This document shows positions 1 to 5,033 of a stretch of DNA of 5,033 nucleotides, piece by piece. Source of the stretch: an uncultured Alphaproteobacteria bacterium (GTDB lineage Bacteria; Pseudomonadota; Alphaproteobacteria; Rickettsiales; UBA1997); the NCBI GenBank assembly GCA_903898475.1, contig CAIUFU010000103.1:1-5033 (forward strand), written 5' to 3'. The translations under genes and the position numbers were made by a program. The notes below the pieces were generated by a model that saw only the letters and a list, made by a program, of their open reading frames with translations, was not told the DNA's origin and made no database searches. Every line of letters starts with the position of its first letter. The first letter of the stretch is position 1.

Positions 1-52
1 CATGATTCAGGCCCCATGCCTAGAATCATGCTTCGACAGGCTCAGCATGACA
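1..52. repeat. Dispersed inverted-repeat element, copy 1 (cut by window start)
   Basis: The right arm at 23-52 matches the right arm of the element at 2572-2644 over 30 nt with one difference (cgacaggctc against cgacaagctc). Only the last 8 nt of the left arm (catgattc, 1-8) are inside the window. The centre (9-22) can extend the hairpin: AGGC at 9-12 pairs with GCCT at 18-21 around a CCCAT loop, leaving A22 bulged. The element ends 26 nt past the fabI stop codon, so it would lie in the 3' end of a fabI transcript and could fold there. It has no coding capacity and no visible target-site duplication. The sequence resembles the TCATGCTGAGCTTGTCGAAGCATGA-type palindromes scattered through many bacterial genomes. 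That family link is from memory. Confidence 0.85.
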
Positions 53-78
53 TCGAGTTTTTAACTTATTTAGAGAGT

Positions 79-897
79 TTACTCAGAATCTTTAACGATT
101 GAAATATCTGGAGCATCTGGAGCTTTCATACCAACAACGTGATATCCGGCATCAACGTGCAAAGTTTCGCCAGTCACGCCAGCGCCAAGTTCAGAAAGCA
201 AGAACACACCAGCGCCGCCAACATCTTGCAAAGTAACGTTGCGACGTAGTGGAGAGTTGTACTCGTTCCATTTGAAAATTAGTCTGAAATCGCCAATTCC
301 GCTTGCCGCCAAAGTTTTAACAGGACCTGCAGAAATTGCGTTAACGCGGATATTATCTTTACCCATATCCATTGAAAGGTAGCGAACTGATGCTTCAAGA
401 GCAGCTTTAGCAACGCCCATCACGTTGTAGTGAGGCATAACTTTTTCGGCACCGTAGTAGCTCAAAGTGATGATGCTTCCGCCACCGGCTTTTTTCATCA
501 AAGGTTCAGCTTCTTTTGAAACTGCAACTAATGAGAAAGCAGAGATGTTCATTGTATTTACAAAGTTAGCTGGGCTGGTATTTAAATATTTGCCACGAAG
601 TTCTTCTTTGTCTGAGTAAGCAATGGCGTGAACCAAGAAATCAAGCTTGCCCCATTTTTTTTCTAGCTCAGCAAAAACTGCTTTAACTGACTCAGGGTCA
701 TTAACGTCACAAGGCAAAACGATATCAGATCCAACTGATGCTGCCAAAGGTTCAACACGTTTTTGCAAAGCTTCACCTTGATAAGTAAAGGCTAATTCAG
801 CGCCATATTTTTTTGCTTCTTCAGCAATGCCCCAAGCAATCGAACGATTGTTGGCAACGCCCATGATTAAACCTTTTTTTCCAGCTAAAATTGTCAT
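79..897 (-). CDS. fabI: Enoyl-[acyl-carrier-protein] reductase [NADH], FabI type
   Basis: FabI catalyses the last reduction of each type II fatty-acid elongation cycle, converting trans-2-enoyl-ACP to acyl-ACP with NAD(P)H in the cytoplasm. The 272-aa protein is a complete short-chain dehydrogenase fold. It has the FabI nucleotide-binding stretch GVANNRSIAWGIA at residues 13-25, the cofactor-site CDV at 63-65, and the catalytic residues Tyr147, Tyr157 and Lys164 within LSYYGAEK...YNVMGVAK. SAGPVKTLAASGIGDF follows at 189-204. The tail GMKAPDAPDIS (256-266) is typical of alphaproteobacterial FabI and accounts for its being about 10 residues longer than the E. coli protein. Residue 93 is Ala where E. 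coli has Gly. The ATG start at 897 fits the family N-terminus, but no Shine-Dalgarno sequence precedes it. It lies 40 nt downstream of leuD on the same strand and may be co-transcribed. The gene appears intact. Confidence 0.97.
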   Translation of the reverse strand: MTILAGKKGLIMGVANNRSIAWGIAEEAKKYGAELAFTYQGEALQKRVEPLAASVGSDIVLPCDVNDPESVKAVFAELEKKWGKLDFLVHAIAYSDKEELRGKYLNTSPANFVNTMNISAFSLVAVSKEAEPLMKKAGGGSIITLSYYGAEKVMPHYNVMGVAKAALEASVRYLSMDMGKDNIRVNAISAGPVKTLAASGIGDFRLIFKWNEYNSPLRRNVTLQDVGGAGVFLLSELGAGVTGETLHVDAGYHVVGMKAPDAPDISIVKDSE

Positions 898-921
898 GTT
901 TTAAGATTGTTGATTAATGGA

Positions 922-949
922 TTATTCGTAAAGTTAGTTATTCGTAAAG
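922..949. repeat. Short tandem duplication over the leuD stop codon
   Basis: The 12-mer ttattcgtaaag occurs at 922-933 and again at 938-949, giving a 16-nt period with about 1.75 copies. On the minus strand the upstream copy (938-949) encodes the last three LeuD residues, Leu-Tyr-Glu, and the TAA stop. The second copy lies just after the stop and repeats the same codons outside the gene. This looks like a small local duplication or slippage event that left the protein unchanged. Confidence 0.8.
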
Positions 950-1543
950 CCAGGGAGTTACTTGTCTGTTACGAGTTTCGAAATTGGTAATTTTGTCGCC
1001 TTTTTGCAGGGTTAATCCGATATCGTCAAGGCCTTCGATCAAACAATGTTTGCGAAAGGCATCGACGTCAAATTTAAAGACTTTATTAGCAGCGCGAACT
1101 TCTTGTTTTGGTAAATCAACAGTAATGCTGTTTGATTGGTCTTCGGCAAATTTAAGTAATTCGTCAACTTGGTCAGCTGGTAAAATCACAGGCAAGATGC
1201 CGTTTTTAAAACAGTTGTTAAAAAAGATGTCAGCAAAAGATGGCGCGATCACGCAGCTAATGCCAAAATCAATCAAAGCCCAAGGAGCATGTTCACGGCT
1301 TGATCCGCAACCAAAATTGTCGCGTGCGACTAAAATTTTAGCATTGCGGTAAGCGGCTTTGTTCAAAACGAAATCAGCAATTTCATTTTCGCTAACATCA
1401 AAGCGCATTTCGTGAAAAAGATTTTGGCCAAGTCCGGTTCTCTTAATAGTTTTAAGGAACTGCTTTGGAATGATCATATCAGTATCGATATTGATCAAAG
1501 GCAAAGGTGCCGCAATTGATGTGACGGAGATGAATTTTTCCAT
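938..1543 (-). CDS. leuD: 3-isopropylmalate dehydratase small subunit
   Basis: LeuD is the swivelling small subunit that joins LeuC, the [4Fe-4S] large subunit, to isomerise 2-isopropylmalate to 3-isopropylmalate in leucine biosynthesis. The 201-aa protein has the usual family length. It shows NIDTDMIIP at residues 18-26, the substrate-loop region FLKTIKRTGLG at 29-39, the family hallmark NFGCGSSREHAPWAL at 76-90, and SFADIFFNNCFKNGILP at 102-118. The aconitase-family SREHA core is intact and no cluster cysteines are expected in this subunit. The ATG at 1543 matches the family N-terminus. No good Shine-Dalgarno sequence is visible (tcccaaaatactaa precedes it). No leuC lies in this window; alphaproteobacteria often keep leuC and leuD apart. 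The gene sits 79 nt downstream of ribF and 40 nt upstream of fabI. The 3' end carries a small tandem duplication. Confidence 0.97.
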   Translation of the reverse strand: MEKFISVTSIAAPLPLINIDTDMIIPKQFLKTIKRTGLGQNLFHEMRFDVSENEIADFVLNKAAYRNAKILVARDNFGCGSSREHAPWALIDFGISCVIAPSFADIFFNNCFKNGILPVILPADQVDELLKFAEDQSNSITVDLPKQEVRAANKVFKFDVDAFRKHCLIEGLDDIGLTLQKGDKITNFETRNRQVTPWLYE

Positions 1544-1591
1544 TTAGTATTTTGGGAAATTTGTCTTTGTAAGAAATTGAAGAAGGGCGCA

Positions 1592-1620
1592 AATAAAATC
1601 AATTAACCTCTAAATTACAA
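1592..1620 (-). promoter_or_regulatory. Weak candidate sigma70-type promoter for leuD
   Basis: In the 79-nt gap between ribF and leuD, the minus strand reads TTGTAA (1620-1615), a 17-nt spacer, then TTTATT (1597-1592). Each hexamer matches four of six consensus positions. The gap also contains no minus-strand ATG, so a leucine-rich leader peptide with a standard start is unlikely. In sequence this AT-rich, such matches arise easily by chance, so this is only a candidate for separate transcription of leuD-fabI. Confidence 0.2.
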
Positions 1621-1622
1621 GT

Positions 1623-2549
1623 TCATTTTTCTAACTGAGCAACATCGCGCGCAATCTGTGCTTTCAACTCTTCAAGCGATGCGAATTTTTTTTCTTCGCG
1701 AATAAAATCTAGCAATTCAACGTGAATTTTTTTGCCGTAAATGTTTTTGTTAAAATTTGAAATGTGAGTTTCAAACAGTGGCAGCAAGCCTCCGGCGATT
1801 GTCGGTTTCACACCAAAGTTGGTAATTGAAGAAAATTTTTGATTTAAATGCGGAATAAAAGTTGTGCTTTTGTAAACCCCAAATTTCGGTTTGATGATGT
1901 GAGGTTTAACCGCCAAATTAGCGGTTGGAAAGCCAAGTTGTGACGCCAGTTTTCGGCCTTCGTTAACTAGGCCGCAAATGGCAAAGTTTTTTTCTAAGCA
2001 GAGATTAGCGTCAATAATTTTTCCTTCTGAAATTAGTTTGCGAATCAAGCTCGAAGAACAATTTTCTTCACGATTTTGTATTGCCGAAATTTCACTCAAA
2101 GCAAAATCAAAAACTTTCGATTCTTTTTCTAAAAGCTTGAAATCGCCCTGACGATTTTTGCCAAAAATAAAATCGTAACCAACAATTAAATGCTTGAGGC
2201 TCAAGGATTTAACGAGAATATTTTTAACAAAATCTTGCGCGCTGACCTCAGATAAATTTTGGTCAAAAGGTAAAATAATTACGTAATCGATTTGATTTTT
2301 TTGAAAAATTTTCAGCTTTTGCGCAAGGCTTGAAATGCGAAAATCATTTGGTTGATTTGGCCTAAAAAAAGAAATAGGATGTGGTTCAAAAGTTAAAATG
2401 GCGGACGCTAAGTTTTTTTCTTTGGCAATTTTTTTAATCTCAGAAATGATCGCCAAATGCCCCAAATGCACGCCGTCAAAATTGCCGATTGTAAGCGCAA
2501 GCGGGGGAAGAGCGGTTTTGATTTGATTGAGGTTTCTGATTATTTGCAC
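1623..2549 (-). CDS. ribF: Bifunctional riboflavin kinase / FAD synthetase
   Basis: RibF phosphorylates riboflavin to FMN and then adenylylates FMN to FAD in the cytoplasm. I start it at the GTG at 2549, giving 308 aa beginning MQIIRNLNQIK, the usual RibF opening. The frame is also open upstream to a TTG at 2570, which would add seven residues and abuts the inverted repeat. From the GTG start, the FAD synthetase domain shows TIGNFDGVHLGH at 20-31, FEPHP at 54-58, VGYDFIFGKNRQGDF at 123-137 and SSSLIRKLISEGKI at 165-178. The C-terminal riboflavin kinase domain shows GFPTAN at 206-211, TNFGVKPT at 243-250 and FETH at 259-262, which holds the presumed catalytic Glu260. Both domains look complete. 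No Shine-Dalgarno sequence is seen. The gene diverges from yejA. I see no FMN riboswitch: the upstream space is the repeat. Confidence 0.95.
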   Translation of the reverse strand: MQIIRNLNQIKTALPPLALTIGNFDGVHLGHLAIISEIKKIAKEKNLASAILTFEPHPISFFRPNQPNDFRISSLAQKLKIFQKNQIDYVIILPFDQNLSEVSAQDFVKNILVKSLSLKHLIVGYDFIFGKNRQGDFKLLEKESKVFDFALSEISAIQNREENCSSSLIRKLISEGKIIDANLCLEKNFAICGLVNEGRKLASQLGFPTANLAVKPHIIKPKFGVYKSTTFIPHLNQKFSSITNFGVKPTIAGGLLPLFETHISNFNKNIYGKKIHVELLDFIREEKKFASLEELKAQIARDVAQLEK

Positions 2550-2571
2550 TGCGTAATTTTTAAATATCAAA

Positions 2572-2644
2572 TGTCATGCTGAGCTTTTCGAAGCATGATT
2601 CGAGGCACGGGCTAGAATCATGCTTCGACAAGCTCAGCATGACA
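2572..2644. repeat. Dispersed inverted-repeat element, copy 2 (complete, 73 bp)
   Basis: The left arm (2572-2601) and right arm (2615-2644) are 30 nt each and reverse complements of one another with one mismatch (gcttttcg against gcttgtcg). They flank a 13-nt centre at 2602-2614 that can itself pair partly (AG and C against G and CT, with one G-G mismatch). The transcript of either strand would form a very long hairpin. The element fills more than half of the 133 nt between the preferred ribF and yejA starts. It has no transposase and no obvious target-site duplication (atcaaa on the left, acgaaa on the right). This is the pattern of a non-autonomous REP/MITE-like palindrome. Copy 1 is at 1-52. 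Confidence 0.92.
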
Positions 2645-2682
2645 ACGAAATGAAATGTTCAGTATTTAACTATTTAAAACGA

Positions 2683-4395
2683 ATGAAATTTTTTTTGCGA
2701 TTTTTTTTCTCGGTTTTTTTTCTAAGCGCCCCAGCCCTTTCAAATGAAGGCTTTCGTCACGGTATTTCAGCTTTTGGTGATTTAAAATATTCGAAAAACT
2801 TTCAACATTTTGATTACGTAAACCCAAATGCGCCAAAAGGTGGAGCAGTAAAATTTGGTGTTGAAGGTGGTTACAATAATTTAAATCAGTTCATTTTAAA
2901 AGGTCTCTCCGCGTCAGGATTGTCGTATCTCTACGATAGTTTAATGGAAGGAAGTGACGATGAAATTTCGGCGCGTTACGGACTTGTTGCAGAAAGTGTG
3001 AAACTGGCTTCGGACAAAATGTCGATCGAATTTCTTTTGCGAAAAAATGCCTACTTTCACGATGGCGTAAAAATCACCGCTGACGATGTTGTCTTCACTT
3101 TTAATAAGCTGCTTTCTGACGGCCATCCATCATACAAAATGGGCTTTCGAGATGTGAAAGAGGTCAAAAAAATCAACGACCATTTAGTAAAATTTTATTT
3201 CAAAAATAATCACAATCGCGACTTGCCAATTTTGGTTTCGAGCTTGCCAGTTTTGCCAAAACATTATTACGACAAAGTTGATTTTAGCAAAACCACATTA
3301 ACGCCGCCTCTTGGTTCAGGGCCTTACAAAATCAAAGAAGTGCAGCCAAATCGTTCAATTGTTTTCGAGCGAGTAAAAAATTATTGGGCGGCAGATTTGC
3401 CGGTGAATCGCGGTCGCTACAATTTTGACAAAATCACTTTTGATTATTATCGCGACAATAATGTTTTGGTTGAGGCCTTTAAGTCGCAAAAATACGACCT
3501 GCGCCAAGAAAATATCGCGCGCAATTGGGCCAATGCTTACAATATTGACGCGGTAAAAAATGGTGAAATTTTGAAGCAAGAAATCACTCACCAATTGCCC
3601 GCGCCGATGCAAACTTTTGTAATGAATTTGCGCCGCGAGAAATTTCAAAACATCGCTCTGCGCCAGGCGCTAACTTACGCTTTTGATTTTGAATGGTTGC
3701 GCCAACACATCTTTTACGGCTCGTACAAGCGCACCGAGAGCTATTTTGCTAATTCAGATTTTGCTTACAAAAACTTTCATTTACCTAAATCAAATGGTGA
3801 CGGATTTAATCGCGAGAACTTGCTTGCGGCGAAAAAAATTCTTGAAGACGCAGGTTACAAAATGATTGATGGAAAATTATTTGATCCAAAAAGCGGCGAG
3901 AAAGTTGCGATTGAAATTTTAATTGATTCAGAAGCTTTTGAAATGATCGCCGCACCTTTTGTTAAAAATTTGCGCAAACTTGGAATTACCGCGAAAGCCC
4001 GTTTCATCGAGGAAAATCAATATCAAACGCGGGTTAATAATTTTGATTTTGACATTGTGGTTGGAATGTTTGGCCAAGCTTTAATTCCCGGTGACGAGCT
4101 TTTTGCTTATTTTCATTCGTCACAAAAAAACATCAAAGGCAGTCGAAATTTAGCCGGATTAGATGACAAAAAAATCGATGAATTTGTCGAGAAAATTTCT
4201 CGCGCCAAAACCAAAACAGAACTAAAAAATCTTTGCCAAGCGCTGGACCAAAGAATGCTTGAAAATTACTACACAGCGCCACAATGGCACAACAACACTT
4301 ACCGCATTTTATACCGTAACATTTTTGCCATGCCAAGCCAACAGCCGAAATATTCTTTGGCGGTTGATAGTTGGTGGCTAAAACCTCAAAAATAA
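2683..4395 (+). CDS. yejA: YejA-like periplasmic oligopeptide-binding protein (SBP family 5)
   Basis: This is the solute receptor of a YejABEF-type ABC importer, which in enterobacteria takes up peptides and microcin C. I start it at the ATG at 2683 (570 aa), because that gives a clean signal peptide: MKFFLR, a Phe-rich core, then a likely cleavage near SAPALS (15-20). An in-frame ATG at 2620 lies inside the inverted repeat and would add MLRQAQHD, a translated-repeat artefact; a further ATG is at 2650. Family features follow: FRHGISAFGDLKY at about 24-36, HFDYVNPNAPKGG at 42-54, the family-5 signature region FHDGVKITADDVVF at 125-138, LGSGPYKI at 210-217, YWAADLPVNRG at 234-244, and ALTYAFDFEWL at 329-339. 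These favour YejA over OppA or DppA. Permease and ATPase genes are not adjacent, since nfu follows after 5 nt. The first codons contain three T8 runs. The exact ligand cannot be told from sequence. Confidence 0.92.
   Translation: MKFFLRFFFSVFFLSAPALSNEGFRHGISAFGDLKYSKNFQHFDYVNPNAPKGGAVKFGVEGGYNNLNQFILKGLSASGLSYLYDSLMEGSDDEISARYGLVAESVKLASDKMSIEFLLRKNAYFHDGVKITADDVVFTFNKLLSDGHPSYKMGFRDVKEVKKINDHLVKFYFKNNHNRDLPILVSSLPVLPKHYYDKVDFSKTTLTPPLGSGPYKIKEVQPNRSIVFERVKNYWAADLPVNRGRYNFDKITFDYYRDNNVLVEAFKSQKYDLRQENIARNWANAYNIDAVKNGEILKQEITHQLPAPMQTFVMNLRREKFQNIALRQALTYAFDFEWLRQHIFYGSYKRTESYFANSDFAYKNFHLPKSNGDGFNRENLLAAKKILEDAGYKMIDGKLFDPKSGEKVAIEILIDSEAFEMIAAPFVKNLRKLGITAKARFIEENQYQTRVNNFDFDIVVGMFGQALIPGDELFAYFHSSQKNIKGSRNLAGLDDKKIDEFVEKISRAKTKTELKNLCQALDQRMLENYYTAPQWHNNTYRILYRNIFAMPSQQPKYSLAVDSWWLKPQK
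2689..2721 (+). repeat. Three T8 homopolymer tracts in the yejA signal-peptide codons
   Basis: Runs of eight T occur at 2689-2696, 2701-2708 and 2714-2721, all inside codons 3-13 of yejA from the 2683 start. They encode the Phe-rich hydrophobic core (FFLRFFFSVFFL). A one-base slip in any tract would shift the frame almost at the start of the protein. Single T8 or A8 runs also occur elsewhere in this AT-rich window (for example near 654-662, 1686-1693 and 4567-4574), so the clustering, not the run length, is what stands out. Confidence 0.7.
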
Positions 4396-4400
4396 TTTCG

Positions 4401-4964
4401 ATGTTTATTCAAACTGAAGAAACGCCAAATCCGGCAACTTTAAAATTTATTCCAGACGGTCAAATCGTTTTGGAAAACGGCACTGCTGAATTTAAAAGCC
4501 AACAACAAGCCGCAACAAAATCTCCGCTCGCTTTACAACTTCTCGAAATTTCTGGAGTTGAGGCGATTTTTTTTGGTCGTGATTTTATCACCGTAACCAA
4601 AGGCAGCGCCATGCAATGGCCGCAATTAAAAGCGGAAATCCTTGCGACAATTATGGATTTTTACGTGTCGGGCAAGCCGATCATGTTTGAACAAAAACTT
4701 GCCGAAGCTACTTCATCAGAAGAAGACAGCGAAATTGTAAAACAAATTAAAGAGCTCATCGAAGTTAAGGTGAGACCAGCTGTAGCAATGGACGGTGGCG
4801 ATATTATTTTTGATAGTTTTGAAGACGGAATTGTCAGATTACAGTTAAAAGGTTCGTGCTCGGGATGCCCAAGCTCAACAATCACTTTGAAAAACGGAAT
4901 TGAAAATATGCTTAAGCACTACATCCCTGAGGTTTTGGGGGTGGAGCAGATTTTTGAGGATTAG
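4401..4964 (+). CDS. nfu: NifU-like Fe-S cluster carrier protein (NFU1 type)
   Basis: This protein is expected to bind and deliver Fe-S clusters to target apoproteins, as mitochondrial NFU1 and bacterial Nfu proteins do. The ATG at 4401 gives 187 aa beginning MFIQTEETPNPATLKFIP, the conserved start of the Nfu N-terminal domain. A longer in-frame start at 4371 would lie inside yejA and add ten residues without family support. The N-terminal domain spans about 1-90. An acidic, Ser/Glu-rich linker (about 101-112) follows, then the NifU C-terminal domain with VRPAVAMDGGDI at 124-135 and the cluster-binding CxxC in GSCSGCPSS (Cys153 and Cys156). Length and domain order match alphaproteobacterial and mitochondrial homologues. 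It starts 5 nt after the yejA stop, so the two are probably co-transcribed, although their functions are unrelated. No Shine-Dalgarno sequence is visible (aataatttcg precedes the ATG). Confidence 0.96.
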   Translation: MFIQTEETPNPATLKFIPDGQIVLENGTAEFKSQQQAATKSPLALQLLEISGVEAIFFGRDFITVTKGSAMQWPQLKAEILATIMDFYVSGKPIMFEQKLAEATSSEEDSEIVKQIKELIEVKVRPAVAMDGGDIIFDSFEDGIVRLQLKGSCSGCPSSTITLKNGIENMLKHYIPEVLGVEQIFED

Positions 4965-4993
4965 AAATAAATTGTGAAACTGTGACGAGATGG

Positions 4994-5013
4994 ACCCCGT
5001 CATTCGACGGGGT
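4994..5013. repeat. GC-rich perfect palindrome downstream of nfu
   Basis: ACCCCGTC (4994-5001) and GACGGGGT (5006-5013) form a perfect 8-bp stem around an ATTC loop, starting 29 nt after the nfu stop. It could stop or stabilise the yejA-nfu transcript, but no T tract follows on either strand, so it does not qualify as a standard intrinsic terminator. Its GC-rich sequence contrasts with the surroundings, and motifs of the form accccgtc...gacggggtgac are common as dispersed intergenic repeats in alphaproteobacteria (from memory). Only one copy is in this window, and the window ends 20 nt later, so the full element may be longer. Confidence 0.55.
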
Positions 5014-5033
5014 GACACGGAGTGCGCGTAGAA

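Noticed and set aside
617..621. FabI Ala93 (codon at 619-621) in place of the E. coli Gly93, a site linked to triclosan resistance.
   Set aside because: Natural FabI proteins, including that of Staphylococcus aureus, have Ala at the equivalent site and are triclosan-sensitive as I recall, so this is ordinary family variation and not evidence of resistance.
984..1352. A 122-codon open frame on the plus strand opposite leuD.
   Set aside because: It lies entirely inside a well-conserved leuD in antisense, shows no recognisable domain and has a composition consistent with a shadow frame. Similar antisense frames within yejA and nfu were rejected for the same reason.
1544..1622. A leucine attenuator or leader peptide, or a T-box, upstream of leuD.
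   Set aside because: The 79-nt gap has no minus-strand ATG, no run of Leu codons and no clear terminator hairpin followed by T residues.
2572..2644. A rho-independent terminator or insertion sequence at the central palindrome.
   Set aside because: It stands between two divergent gene starts where no transcript needs to end, has no T tract, is too small to encode a transposase and shows no target-site duplication.
2550..2682. An FMN riboswitch upstream of ribF.
   Set aside because: The region is mostly the inverted repeat, and I see none of the conserved RFN-type multi-helix pattern.
1..5033. A novel defence, mobile or biosynthetic system.
   Set aside because: All five substantial genes belong to well-known housekeeping or transport families with intact motifs, and no unexplained coding region remains between them.

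Overview
The window looks like ordinary housekeeping chromosome from an AT-rich alphaproteobacterium (GC roughly 40% by eye). The placement rests on protein features. FabI has the alphaproteobacterial C-terminal tail (GMKAPDAPDIS). LeuD has the typical NIDTDMIIP and NFGCGSSREHAPWAL stretches. The NifU-like protein starts like mitochondrial NFU1 (MFIQTEETPNPATLKFIP). YejA-type binding proteins are also common in this class. Low GC suggests a lineage such as Rickettsiales, Holosporales or another reduced alphaproteobacterium. A leucine-biosynthesis gene argues against the most strongly reduced obligate parasites. The order cannot be fixed from this sequence.

Layout: three genes lie on the minus strand, read from right to left: ribF (riboflavin kinase/FAD synthetase), leuD (isopropylmalate dehydratase small subunit) and fabI (enoyl-ACP reductase). 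Two genes lie on the plus strand: a yejA-like periplasmic peptide-binding protein gene and, 5 nt after it, an Nfu-type Fe-S carrier gene. The ribF and yejA genes diverge from a short intergenic region that is mostly filled by a 73-bp near-perfect inverted repeat. A second copy of this repeat, cut by the window edge, lies just downstream of fabI, so the minus-strand trio is bracketed by the two copies. A GC-rich palindrome of a different sequence follows nfu.

Functionally the genes are only loosely related: flavin cofactor supply, leucine synthesis, fatty-acid elongation, peptide capture and Fe-S cluster delivery. One plausible link is that Nfu-type carriers supply [4Fe-4S] enzymes, and the LeuCD dehydratase is one, but the genes are on opposite strands and this is inference. 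I see no tRNA, rRNA, CRISPR array, transposase, phage gene or toxin-antitoxin pair. No gene-free stretch exceeds 300 bases.

The points most worth attention are the dispersed inverted repeat and its effect on gene starts. Translation of the repeat creates a false N-terminal extension on YejA, and the repeat also abuts a doubtful upstream start for ribF. Other points are three T8 tracts packed into the yejA signal-peptide codons, the absence of a recognisable Shine-Dalgarno sequence at all five starts, and a small tandem duplication over the leuD stop codon. I did not find a convincing new biological system here.
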